Shown here piece after piece: positions 52,508 through 62,400 of a stretch of DNA of 64,000 nucleotides. The stretch comes from Lysobacter capsici (lineage in GTDB: Bacteria; Pseudomonadota; Gammaproteobacteria; Xanthomonadales; Xanthomonadaceae): positions 2,480,001 through 2,544,000 of the forward strand of contig NZ_CP076103.1 of the NCBI RefSeq assembly GCF_018732085.1, given 5' to 3'. Within the stretch, counting starts at the first letter, position 1, and the number at the start of each line of letters is the position of its first letter. The notes beneath the pieces were generated by a model. That model was not told where the DNA came from and did no database searches. It was given only the letters and a program-made list of their open reading frames with translations. Made by a program: the position numbers and the translations under genes.

Positions 52508-53410
52508 TCAAGCGCCGCGAAAACTCGCCGGCATCTCGCGCAGTCGCGCCACGTCGCGCAGCGGCGGCGCGCCGAATAGGCGCGCGTATTCGCGGCTGAA
52601 CTGCGAGGGGCTGTCGTAACCGACCGCGTGGCCGGCGCTGGCCGCGTCCATCGCCTGACCCAGCATCAGGCCGCGCGCCTGCTGCAAACGCAGTTGCTTC
52701 TGATACTGCAGCGGGCTCATGCGGGTGACGGTCTTGAAATGCGCATGCAGGGCCGAGGGGCTCATGCGCGCGTGCGCGGCGAGTTCGGCCATGTCGAAGG
52801 GTTCGCGGAAATTGCGCTTGATCCAGTCGATCGCGCGATGCACCTGGCGGCTGCGGCTTTCGCCGTGGGCGATGTCGTACAGGCGCGCGGCCTGTTCGCC
52901 CTTGATCAGGCGATACAGGATTTCGCGTTCGATCAGCGGCGCCAGCATCGCAATGTCGGCGGGCGTGTCGAGCAGGTTCAACAGCCGCACCGCGGCGTCG
53001 AGCAGATCCGAGGTGGCATCGCTGAGCATCAGGCTGGGGCCGGGCGCGGTCTCGATCGCCGGCGGCAGGCCCGATTCGATCCACAGCGCGCTCAGCAGCG
53101 CCGGGTCGAGGTCGATGCGCAGGCACAGGTAGGGTTCGTCGTCGCTCGCGTGAACGATCTCGCCGATGATCGGCACGTCGACCGACACCACCAGGTAGCG
53201 CTGGCGATCGTATTCGTAGATGCGGTCGCCGAGGATCACCCGCTTGCGGCCCTGGGCGACGATGCAGACCGCCGGCCGGTGCAGTTCGTGCAGCGCATCG
53301 ACCGGGCGGCTGCAACGGATCAGCTGCACCCGCGGCAACGCGGTCGGGTGCAGGCCGTCGCCGTCGGAGTATCGGTCAATCGTGCGGGCGAGCAGGTGTG
53401 CGGGATTCAT
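52508..53410 (-). CDS. AraC-family transcriptional regulator
   Basis: The 300-residue protein has an N-terminal cupin-like sensor domain of the AraC_N type (RPAVCIVAQGRKRVILGDRI, then YLVVSVDVPIIGEIV) and two C-terminal helix-turn-helix motifs (FDMAELAAHARMSPSALHAH and ASAGHAVGYDSPSQFSREYA). It is divergent from the short-chain dehydrogenase gene across 233 bases and probably activates it. Regulators of this subgroup often control aldehyde or quinone reductases. It converges with the permease gene at 52480. Confidence 0.9.
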   Translation of the reverse strand: MNPAHLLARTIDRYSDGDGLHPTALPRVQLIRCSRPVDALHELHRPAVCIVAQGRKRVILGDRIYEYDRQRYLVVSVDVPIIGEIVHASDDEPYLCLRIDLDPALLSALWIESGLPPAIETAPGPSLMLSDATSDLLDAAVRLLNLLDTPADIAMLAPLIEREILYRLIKGEQAARLYDIAHGESRSRQVHRAIDWIKRNFREPFDMAELAAHARMSPSALHAHFKTVTRMSPLQYQKQLRLQQARGLMLGQAMDAASAGHAVGYDSPSQFSREYARLFGAPPLRDVARLREMPASFRGA

Positions 53411-53643
53411 GACGGAAACATCGCCTCGGTGGGGTGCGGGCCCTGGTTCTCAGCAAATTCTGCCGATCGGCCCGATGCGGCGATGATCCGCGCGCGGCGA
53501 TGGCCGGACAAGCCTTCGCGGGTGGGTCTGGAGGATCGTGCAAGAGTGCGCGGCGATCGTGCTATCGCCGCGAGGCCGCGGGTCCCCAAAGTTCGCCGCA
53601 GGCCGGACGACCCGCGTCCGCCATCCGAACCGAGGACACCGAC

Positions 53644-54393
53644 ATGAGCACGACTACTTCCAACTCGTTGCACGGCAAGACCGTACTGATCACCGGCGCC
53701 AGCAGCGGCATCGGCGAAGCGACCGCGACGCTGCTGGCGCAGCGCGGCGCCAACGTGGTGATCGGCGCGCGCCGCGGCGAACGCCTGCAGGCGCTGGAGC
53801 AGGCCATCGCCGCCGCCGGCGGCTCGGTCCGCCATCGCCTGCTCGACGTCACCGATGCGGCCGATGTCGCCGCGTTCGTCGCCTACGCCCAGCAGCAATT
53901 CGGCCGCGTCGACGTGCTGGTCAACAACGCCGGAGTGATGCCGCTGTCGCCGCTGAGCGCGCTCAAGCTGGACGAATGGAATCGCATGATCGACGTGAAC
54001 ATCCGCGGCGTGCTGCACGGGATCGCCGCGATCTTGCCGGTGATGCAGGCGCAGGGATCGGGTCAGGTGATCAACGTAGCGTCCCTGGGCGCGCATTACG
54101 TGGTGCCGACCGGGGCGGTGTACTGCGCGACCAAGTTCGCGGTGTGGGCGATCTCCGACGGCCTGCGCCAGGAGCACGACACGATCCGGGTAACCACGAT
54201 TTCGCCCGGCGTGGTCGAGTCGGAACTGGCCGACACCATCACCGACCCGGCCACCGCGCAGGGCATGAAGGAATTCCGCCGCATCGCGATCCAGCCCGAT
54301 GCGATCGCGCGCGCGATCGCGTTCGCGATCGAACAGCCGGCCGATGTCGATGTCAGCGAAGTGATCGTGCGGCCGACGGCGGGGACGTTCTGA
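53644..54393 (+). CDS. Short-chain dehydrogenase/reductase
   Basis: The 249-residue protein shows the classical SDR pattern: NAD(P) site TGASSGIG at 17-24, NNAG at 94-97, catalytic Ser147, Tyr160 and Lys164 (YCATK). Arg residues after the second strand (GARRGERL) suggest NADPH use. The substrate is unknown; it resembles the YdfG/serine 3-dehydrogenase group. The divergent AraC regulator is its likely controller. Confidence 0.9.
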   Translation: MSTTTSNSLHGKTVLITGASSGIGEATATLLAQRGANVVIGARRGERLQALEQAIAAAGGSVRHRLLDVTDAADVAAFVAYAQQQFGRVDVLVNNAGVMPLSPLSALKLDEWNRMIDVNIRGVLHGIAAILPVMQAQGSGQVINVASLGAHYVVPTGAVYCATKFAVWAISDGLRQEHDTIRVTTISPGVVESELADTITDPATAQGMKEFRRIAIQPDAIARAIAFAIEQPADVDVSEVIVRPTAGTF

Positions 54394-54510
54394 TCCGGCG
54401 GCTCGGCGCGAGTGGATCGAAGCCTCCTGGAACGAGTGCGCGCTTGCTCGAACATGAGCCGCTCGCAACCGCTCGCCATCAATCCGGCGGCATGATCGGA
54501 AGAGTCAAAA

Positions 54511-54546
54511 GCAGCCTGTCCCCGCGATGCCGTGGGGACAGGCTGC
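54511..54546. terminator. Terminator-like hairpin between convergent genes
   Basis: A 13-bp perfect stem (GCAGCCTGTCCCC / GGGGACAGGCTGC) with a ten-base loop lies between the dehydrogenase gene and the convergent TIGR04222-type gene. On the minus strand it is followed by TTTTGAC. Confidence 0.65.
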
Positions 54547-54624
54547 CGGCGTCGGGATGACCGAGGGTTCGACGGCTCGGGCCGGACGGGCTTGGACCGA
54601 GCTGCAGAGAGCCAAACAGCGGTA

Positions 54625-56091
54625 TCAACTGCCGCCGCAACCCCCACAGCCGCCGCCGCAACCCCCGCCGCCGCCATCGCCACCCCCGCCGTCGCCGCCA
54701 CCACCACCCCCATCGCCGCCGCCCACGCCGCCATGACCGCCGGGCTCGCGCACGAGGTTGTAGCTGTCCAGCGGCGTGCCCATCAGCGCCGCGGGGCCGA
54801 TCAGCGCGACGTAGGTCATCGCATCGCCGGGCGCTTCGTTCGCCCGGCGGCGGGCGCGGAACAGCTCCCATTCGCCGGCGCGGCTGATCGCCTCGGCCGG
54901 GATCGCCATGCGCACCAGGGTGATCAGCATCATCAGCACGGTCAGCACCACCAGGAACGCGACCGGATGATCGCCCTGCAGGCCGATGATGATCTTGCTC
55001 AGGCCCACTACGATCACCGCCACCGGCGGCACCAGCGACCACAGCTTGGCCTTGAAGCGCTGCTCGGTGGTGTTGGCCAGGCCGACGCGCTGCAGTTCTT
55101 CGTCCATGTGTTCGTATTTCTGGCGCAGCAGGCCGAGGATGTGCGACAGGTTCTTGCGCGAGGCGATGATGGTATCCATCGCTTCGCGCAGGATCGGCGG
55201 CAGCGCGTCCATCTGCGCCGGTATCGGCGGTTGCGGCCGCAGCCACACCTGGTCGTTGTAGCGCGCCGCGTTGAGGTCCTTGCGGTCGAATTCGAGCACG
55301 ACCAGATCGCGCGCCAGCAACTCGGCCACGACCGCGTCGGCGACGCGACTGGCGCCGCCGGCCAGGTAGGCCAGTTCCCAGGGTTCGGCCTTGCGCGCGG
55401 CGCGGTCGCCGTGATCGCCGCCTTGTCGCAGCAGCCAGCCGCTCAGGCGCAGCGAGGCGAACATCAAGGTCAGATACCACAGCAGGAACGCGCCGCCGGT
55501 CCAGTGCAATGGATTGAGGCGTTCGCAATACGAGGCCAGCAGGATGTAGGCGATGGCGGTGATCGACCCCATGCGCACCAGCCAGCGCAGGCTGTTGGAC
55601 GGTTCGCGCTGCGATCCCGCGCCGAGCGCGCGGACTTTCTGGGCGATGCGCGCGTCCGGCCAGATGCGTTCGGGCAGCGGGCCGAAATAGCGTCGGTAGC
55701 TGTCCAGGGTGTCGGCGTATTGCGCTTCATGGCGCCGGTCTTCGGCGACCCCGCCACGCGAAGGCACGTGGTGCAGCGGCTGCTTGAGCACCTGCTGGCA
55801 GAACGCCTGATAGCCGCGGGTGTCGGTGATGTGGGTATGCCAGACCTGATCGACCCGCTGGCTCGGCGTGACCGGATGGCCGGCGGCCACCGCGAGAAAG
55901 CAAAAGCGCCGGTATTCCTCGATCGCGGCCTTCGCATCGTCGAGGTGCAAGCGCGCGTCCTTGGCCACGCGCAGCGCGAATTCGTCGGAACCGGGTTCGT
56001 CGAAACGATGCTCGCGCAAGCGTTCCCACAAGTCTTTTTGTTGCTTCGTCCATTGCGCGGCGTCCGTCGCCGCAGTGTCCGGATCGCTCAT
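54625..56091 (-). CDS. TIGR04222-type membrane protein with Gly-rich C-terminus (488 aa)
   Basis: The ATG at 56091 gives a soluble N-terminal part (about 150 residues, with DQVWHTHITDTRGYQAFCQQ, the glycine-rich-domain/GRDP-like motif), then membrane helices near residues 175-225 and two more near 380-420. The last 38 residues are almost only Gly with a few Asp and Cys (GGGDGGGGGG, GGCGGGCGGC). TIGR04222 proteins share this layout. The function is not known; some are encoded near secreted or surface systems. An upstream start at 56244 adds a segment without family features. Confidence 0.75.
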   Translation of the reverse strand: MSDPDTAATDAAQWTKQQKDLWERLREHRFDEPGSDEFALRVAKDARLHLDDAKAAIEEYRRFCFLAVAAGHPVTPSQRVDQVWHTHITDTRGYQAFCQQVLKQPLHHVPSRGGVAEDRRHEAQYADTLDSYRRYFGPLPERIWPDARIAQKVRALGAGSQREPSNSLRWLVRMGSITAIAYILLASYCERLNPLHWTGGAFLLWYLTLMFASLRLSGWLLRQGGDHGDRAARKAEPWELAYLAGGASRVADAVVAELLARDLVVLEFDRKDLNAARYNDQVWLRPQPPIPAQMDALPPILREAMDTIIASRKNLSHILGLLRQKYEHMDEELQRVGLANTTEQRFKAKLWSLVPPVAVIVVGLSKIIIGLQGDHPVAFLVVLTVLMMLITLVRMAIPAEAISRAGEWELFRARRRANEAPGDAMTYVALIGPAALMGTPLDSYNLVREPGGHGGVGGGDGGGGGGDGGGGDGGGGGCGGGCGGCGGS

Positions 56092-56364
56092 GACAATCCT
56101 CCGCAAGTCCATCCATTGAACCGTGGTGTCTTCACTGTACGGCGTACCGTGCGATCCGTCGCCGCGCCAGCTTGGGCGGCACGGTACGTGGGCGCCGATC
56201 GCGGCGAAATAGTCGGATGTAGCTAGACATGCCGCCGCATGCACGGCGAAAAATCAACGAATGCATCGCCTCATCGCGATGCGACGCATTCGTTGCCGGT
56301 GCTTTCCTCAACGCTGGCGGGCAGATGCGAATGCCATCGTCGCAACGTATCCGCGCCTATCGCC

Positions 56365-57180
56365 TCAACGGCCTTCGAACAAGGCATTGAGTTGCGAGTA
56401 GGCGGTGGCCTCGGCCGCGAGCGGCCGCGAATCGCCGTCGCGCAGGAAACCGCTGGCCAGCGTCGACATGCGCGCGTACATCGACTGGGCGATATCCGAA
56501 CCCGCGCTGAGGCGGCGCACGCCCCAACTGCGCAGGACCTCGGCCGACGGCAGCGCCGCACGCGCGAGCAGGTTGAGCGGCAGGCCGGCGTCGCCGGCGA
56601 TCGCGCGGGTCTGCGCTTCGTCGGTCAGGCCGGGCACGAACAGGCCGTCGGCGCCGGCGGCGCGATAGCGAGCGGCGCGGGCGAGGGTCGCCTCGACGCG
56701 CTGTTCCGGCGGCACCAGGCCGCGCAGGTACACGTCGGTGCGCGCATTGAGGTACAGCGCGATGCCCAGGCGCGCGCTCGCGCGCTTGATGTGTTCGATC
56801 TTGGCGCACAGCAGATCGGGGTCCTGGTCGCCGTCTTCCAGGTTGATGCCGACCGCGCCGACGTCGATCAGGCCCGACACGGTTTCGGCGACCGCGGTCG
56901 GATCGTCCGAATAGCCGCCTTCGGCATCGACGGTGAGCGGTATCTGGATCGCGCGCACGATGTCGGCGACCGTCGCGACCAGCCGCCGCACCGGCAGCAG
57001 GTCGCCGTCGGGATAACCGTGCGACCAGGCCACGCCGGCGCTGGTGGTCGCCATCGCCTTGGCGCCGAGGCTTTCGATCATGCGCGCGCTGCCGGCGTCC
57101 CAGGCGTTGGCGAGCAGCAGCAGGCCGTCGTGGTGCAGGCCATGGAACTGGCGGGCGAGTTCGGTTTGCGGACGGCTCAT
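56365..57180 (-). CDS. Isocitrate lyase/PEP mutase superfamily protein
   Basis: The 271-residue protein has the PEP mutase-type TIM barrel: LLLLANAWDAGSARMIESLG at the start, TTSAGVAWSHGYPDGD, the metal-site segment IPLTVDAEGGYSD, VGINLEDGDQ and NARTDVYLRG. These are features of the oxaloacetate decarboxylase-like/2-methylisocitrate lyase-related group, which cleaves C-C bonds of 2-oxo acids. The KKCGH loop of isocitrate lyase is absent, so the substrate is uncertain. It stands alone. Confidence 0.85.
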   Translation of the reverse strand: MSRPQTELARQFHGLHHDGLLLLANAWDAGSARMIESLGAKAMATTSAGVAWSHGYPDGDLLPVRRLVATVADIVRAIQIPLTVDAEGGYSDDPTAVAETVSGLIDVGAVGINLEDGDQDPDLLCAKIEHIKRASARLGIALYLNARTDVYLRGLVPPEQRVEATLARAARYRAAGADGLFVPGLTDEAQTRAIAGDAGLPLNLLARAALPSAEVLRSWGVRRLSAGSDIAQSMYARMSTLASGFLRDGDSRPLAAEATAYSQLNALFEGR

Positions 57181-57666
57181 GGATGGATTTCCGGATACGG
57201 GTCAGGGGCGTGCGGCCAGCATGGCATGCGTGCCATCGAGCTGCCGGCCGTTTTCGGTCGTGAACTTACCTGAGAAAGCGTCGCCTGCGTCTCGATAAAA
57301 AGCGACGCGCATCGCATCTTCACGCGGCGCGCGTTTGGTTTTCCGATATCGGCCGATTGCCGCGTAACCGACACGAAGCACCGGTTTTCCGCCATTCTCG
57401 GCTGTAGTCGGGTTTGAACGGCGCGACTCGGATACCATTACCGCGTGTCAGCGCTGGCAACTGCGGCATGCCTATGCCGGGTTGTGACGCAGATCATTCG
57501 AGGCGATCGACTTTGCACGGCACGGATGCTTTTTCGCGTAGGCGAAGCCGGAGTTTATGCGGCATCGGGGCAGCGCCGTTGAGTCAATAAATATCAACGC
57601 CTTGCGCGGTTTCATACTGCCGCGTAGCCTCGCTTACGTTGGCTGAACGTGTTTTCTGGGGACCGT
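57181..57666. other. Gap upstream of the response regulator gene
   Basis: Frames here are short and lack support. The right part is AT-richer (TCAATAAATATCAACG near 57580-57595) and should contain the promoter of the response regulator. I see no RNA gene. Confidence 0.4.
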
Positions 57667-58314
57667 ATGACCATCCGTGTATTCATCGTGGACGACCATG
57701 CTCTGGTGCGAACCGGCATGCGCATGATCCTGTCGGCGGAGACGGATATCGAAGTACTCGGCGATGTCGAGAGCGGTGAAGAAGCCTTGCCGCAGATCCG
57801 CAAGCTCAAGCCCGACGTGGTGCTGTGCGATCTGCACCTGCCCGGCGTCAGCGGTCTGGAAGTCACCGAGCGCATCGTCAAGGGCGATCACGGCACCCGG
57901 GTGATCATCGTCTCGGTGCTCGAAGACGGGCCGATGCCCAAGCGTCTGCTCGAAGCCGGCGCATCGGGTTATGTCGGCAAGGGCGGCGATGCCAGCGAAC
58001 TGCTGCGCGCGATCCGCGACGTGGCCCGCGGCAAGCGCTACCTGGCGAGCAATATCGCCCAGAACCTGGCCTTGTCGAACCTCGACGGCGGCGCGTCGCC
58101 GTTCGACGAATTGTCCTCGCGCGAGCTGGAAATCGCCTTGTTGCTGGTGCAGGGCTTCCGCCAGGAAGAGATCGCCAAGCGCCTGAGCCTGAGCGCGAAG
58201 ACGGTCAACACCCACAAGACGCGCTTGTTCGAGAAACTCGCGATCAACGACAGCATCGCGCTGGCGCGTCTGGCGGCGCAGTACGGGCTGGCGGATCCGG
58301 CGCATTCGCTTTGA
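57667..58314 (+). CDS. GacA/UvrY-type response regulator, LuxR family
   Basis: The 215-residue protein has a receiver domain (VDDH at 8-11, phosphoacceptor Asp55 in CDLHLPG, and a Lys-containing loop) and a C-terminal LuxR helix-turn-helix (SSRELEIALLLVQGFRQEEI, then LSLSAKTVNTHKTRLFEKL). The match to GacA/UvrY is in both domain sizes and the recognition helix. In related bacteria it is phosphorylated by a BarA/GacS kinase and activates small RNAs that titrate CsrA. No kinase gene is nearby. Confidence 0.9.
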   Translation: MTIRVFIVDDHALVRTGMRMILSAETDIEVLGDVESGEEALPQIRKLKPDVVLCDLHLPGVSGLEVTERIVKGDHGTRVIIVSVLEDGPMPKRLLEAGASGYVGKGGDASELLRAIRDVARGKRYLASNIAQNLALSNLDGGASPFDELSSRELEIALLLVQGFRQEEIAKRLSLSAKTVNTHKTRLFEKLAINDSIALARLAAQYGLADPAHSL

Positions 58315-58384
58315 GGGTTTGCGCGGGGATGCGCGTTGGGTTGTGGCAAAAAAGTGCCGCCGCGGTTCGTGCCTGCACCGGCTG

Positions 58385-59310
58385 CGTGTCGTTGCGTCGC
58401 GGCCAGGAGTTGCGCCGTGGCCGGAAGTTGCGTCGTGGCCGTAAGTTGCGCGGTCGCGGCTTGCGCCGCTCCTACAGTCTGGCCCGATCAGGCGTTGTGA
58501 CCCCGAAGCCCCTTGTAGGAGCTGCGCAAGCTGCGACCGCGAAATCGCGTGAGCCGGCGTAAGTGTGCAGTAGCCGAATCTTGCAGTAGTCGAATCTTCG
58601 CGATGAGCGCTGGCGGTTGCGATTTGTACCGGTGCGGGCTGCGTGTCGTTGCGTAGTGGCCAGGAATTGCGTCGTGGCCGGAAGTTGCGCGGTCGCGGCT
58701 TGCGCCGCTCCTACAGTCTGGCCCGATCAGGCGTTGTGACCCCGAAGCCACCTGTAGGAGCTGCGCAAGCTGCGACCGCGAAATCGCGTGAGCCGCCGTA
58801 AGCGTGCAGTAGCCGAATCTTGCAGTAGTCGAATCTTCGCGATGAGCGCTGGCGGTTGCGATTTGTACCGGCGCCGGCGGCGTGTCGTTGCGTCGTGGCC
58901 AGGAATTGCGTCGTGGCCGGGAGTTGCGCGGTCGCGGCTTGCGCCGCTCCTACAGTCTGACCCGATCAGGCGTTGTGACCCCGAAGCCCCCTGTAGGAGC
59001 TGCGCAAGCTGCGACCGCGAAATCGCGTGAGCCGGCGTAAGCGTGCAGTAGCCGAATCTTGCAGTAGTCGAATCTTCGCGATGAGCGCTGGCGGTTGCGA
59101 TTTGTACCGGCGCCGGCGGCGTGTCGTTGCGTCGTGGCCAGGAATTGCGTCGTGGCCGGGAGTTCCGCGGTCGCGGCTTGCGCCGCTCCTACAGTCTGAC
59201 CCGATCAGGCGTTGTGACCCGAAGCCCCCTGTAGGAGCTGCGCAAGCTGCGACCGTGTGATCGCACAGGCCGGCGCAAGCATGCGGCGGCAGTTCGATCT
59301 TCGCGATGCG
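58385..59310. repeat. Four tandem copies of a ~239-bp unit built from GTAGGAGC hairpins
   Basis: Copies begin at 58385, 58642, 58881 and 59120 (CGTGTCGTTGCG); the first copy is about 18 bases longer. Each unit contains a pair of convergent arms, GTCGCGGCTTGCGCCGCTCC followed 60 bases later by GGAGCTGCGCAAGCTGCGAC, the common Xanthomonadaceae hairpin repeat. Copies 2-4 are nearly identical. Two identical 80-codon frames within it are by-products of the repetition. It fills the whole gap between the response regulator and rne. Confidence 0.85.
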
Positions 59311-59339
59311 CGCATTCGTCGCCGCGTTCGTCCCAAAAG

Positions 59340-59367
59340 AAAACCGGCCGCTCGCGCGGCCGGTTTT
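59340..59367 (-). terminator. Rho-independent terminator of rne
   Basis: AAAACCGGCCGC and GCGGCCGGTTTT form a 12-bp stem with a four-base loop. On the minus strand it is followed by CTTTTGGG, 34 bases beyond the rne stop. Confidence 0.85.
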
Positions 59368-59400
59368 CCGTCTACTGCGTTCGATCCGCGAACGGCGCGA

Positions 59401-62400
59401 TCAGGCGCGACGCTCGTGGTGGTCGTCCGGACCGGCGTCGTTCGAATCGCCTTCGGCGCCTTGCTCGCCTTCGACCGCGGCCTGCGCCGCATCGGCCTGC
59501 GCCGGTTCGGCCGGGTGGGGCAGGGTGTCGAACAGACCGCCGGTGCGCGGGGTCAGCGGCGAGGCCGGTTCGATCGACTCGGTGCTCGCGGCCGCAGGTG
59601 CGGTCTCGATGACGGCCGCGGTTTCGACCGAGCTGGCCGGTTCGACCGCTGCCACGACCGGTTCGACCGCCGCGGGAGCGGAGGTCACGACCTCGTCCGC
59701 GACGACCGGCTCGGGCGCCGACACGACGGGCTCGGCCACATGGTTTGCCGACGGTTCGGCCGCGAACGGCGCCGGACGGGCCGGTTCGACCGGCACGGGC
59801 TCAACCGCGACCGGTGCAACCGCCACGGGTTCGACCACGACCGGCTCGACCACGGTCGGCTCGATCGCCGCGGGCGGCGCGATGCGGGTCGGTTCGACCA
59901 CTTCGGGCTCGACCACCACCGAGGCCGGCTCGTCGTTGTCGACGACCTGTGCCTGCACCGGCGCCGCGGTCTGCGCCGCGACGGCCTGCCCGGTAACCAC
60001 GATCGGTTCGGGCTGGGCGTGTTCGATCGACTCGACCGCGGCCTGGGCCGGCGTGATCTGCGCCACCGGCTCGGACGCCGGCGTGGCGTACGAAGTCGCC
60101 GGCGTGGCGAACGCGGACTGCGGCGCCACGAACGAGGTCGACGGTGCCGCGAACGCACTGGCCGGCTTGGTGTCGGCCGGTTCGGCGTCGCTACGTTCGA
60201 CTTCGGCGTGAGCCTTGGCCGGCGCGGGCTTAACGTCCGCAGGCTTGGCGTGGTCGAAGTTCTCGAACGAGGGCTTGGGCTCGCTGCGGGTTTCGCTCGG
60301 GTTCGACGGCGCGAACACGCTGCTCGCGGCGGTGCTCACCGTGGCGGCGACCACCGCGGCCGCGGCGGCGGGCGTGGCGGCCGGGGCGGGCTGCGCGCCG
60401 GACTCGTCGTCGAAATCGAACTCCGGCTGCGAGCGGTTCGCGGCCGCCGGAGCCGAACCCGGCTCGCCGGAGGCTTCGTCTTCGTCGTCGAAACCGTTCT
60501 CGTCCTGGCTCTGGCCTTCGCCTTCGCCCGCGGCGCCGGCTTCGCCGTTGCCACGACGACGGCGGCGACCGCCGCGACGGCCGCGACGGCGACGGCCGCT
60601 GCCTTCGCCGGTATCGCCCGCCGCCGTGCCGGCATCGCCGTCATGGGTTTCGGCGTGCGCGTTTTCGGCCACGGTGGCTTCGGTAGCGGTGGTATCGAGC
60701 TTGATCGCGGCGTCGTCGCTCACGACCGGCGGCGCGACCGGCGCACCGGCGTTGGCCGAGGCGGCGGCGATCGCGGCCGGCACCACCGCTGCGGCGACGC
60801 TGTCGCTCGCGGCGGCGTCCTGACGCGGCGGACGCGGCTCGCGCGGCGGACGCGGGGTCTGGCCGTTGTTGCCATTGGCCTGCTGCGCGGCGCGTTCCTC
60901 GCGCTCGGGCTTGCCTTGCGGCTGCGGCTTGGGCTGCTGGGCCTGCTTGGGCTGCTGCGGTTGCGGCTGCTTCTGCTTGGGCTGCTGCGCCTGCGCGGCC
61001 GCGGGGACCTGCACCGGCGCGTTGGCCTGCTGCGGCTTGTCGCGGCGCGACTCCTGACGGGCCTCGTCGCGACGCGGCTCGTCGCGGCGGGCGCCGTCGC
61101 GGCCGCCCTTGCCGTTGCGGTTCTCGCCGCGGCGCTGGCCGTTGCGGTCGCTGCGATCGTTGCGTCCGCCACGGCCTTCGCTGCTGCGCGCGGCCGGTTC
61201 GGGCTGGGCCACGGTCGGCTGCGGGGTGCCGCGGAAGATGCGCAGGATGCGCTCGACCAGGCCGACCGAATGGGTCGGCGCGGCGACCGGGGCGGGCGCC
61301 GGGGCGGCGACGGGCGCCACCGCCACGGACGGCTCGCGGGGTTCGCGAAGCGGCGCGGGCTGGAGGGGTTTGACGTTGGTGACCGCCGGCGCGTCCGGAA
61401 TGTTCAGATGCGCCTTGGTCAGCGCATGCACCGGCAGCTTGCGCGGGGTGCCGCGCTGGTAGCTGGGCTTGGTGGTCTCTTCGCCGATTTCGTTCTCGCG
61501 CACCCGGGTGACTTCGTAGTGCGGGGTTTCGAGCTGGTCGTCGGCGACGATCACGATCGGCGAATCGTGGCGCAGCTCGATCTCGGTCAGCGCGCGGCGC
61601 TTTTCGTTGAGCAGGAAGTTGGCGATCTCGACCGGGGCCTGCACCAGCACCTGTCCGGTGTTTTCCTTCATCGCGTGCTCTTCGGCCACGCGCAGGATCG
61701 ACAGCGACAGCGATTCGACGCTGCGCATGCGGCCGTGGCCGTCGCAACGCGGGCACACCAGCTGGCTGGATTCGCCCAGCGACGGGCGCAGGCGCTGGCG
61801 GCTGAGTTCGAGCAGGCCGAAGCGCGAGATGCGGCCGATCTGCACGCGCGCGCGATCTTGCTTGAGCGCGTTCTGCAGCTTGTTCTCGACTTCGCGCTGG
61901 TGGCGGTTGGACGACATGTCGATGAAGTCGATCACCACCAGGCCGCCGAGGTCGCGCAGGCGCATCTGGCGGGCCACTTCCTCGGCCGCTTCCAGATTGG
62001 TGTTGAACGCGGTTTCTTCGATATCGCCGCCCTTGGTGGCGCGCGCGGAGTTGACGTCGATCGCGGTCAGCGCTTCGGTCTGGTCGATGACCAGGGCGCC
62101 GCCGGAGGGCAGGCGCACGGTGCGCTCGTACGCGTTCTCGATCTGCGATTCGATCTGGAAGCGGTTGAACAGCGGGGTTTCGTCGGCGTACTTCTTGAGC
62201 TTGCGCAGGTTGTGCGGCATCACCTGCTCGACGAACTCGCGCGCTTCGGCGTACATCTCGTCGGTGTCGACCAGGATCTCGCCGATGTCCGGGCGCATGT
62301 AGTCGCGCAGGGCGCGGATGATCAGGCGCGACTCCTGGTACAGCAGGAACGGCGCGGGCTTCTTCAGCGCCTCGTCGGTGACCGCCTTCCAGATGCTCAG

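Noticed and set aside
58788..59260. Two identical 77-80 codon frames starting MSRRKRAVAESC
   Set aside because: They are products of the tandem DNA repeat and contain the hairpin arms; no ribosome site or family.
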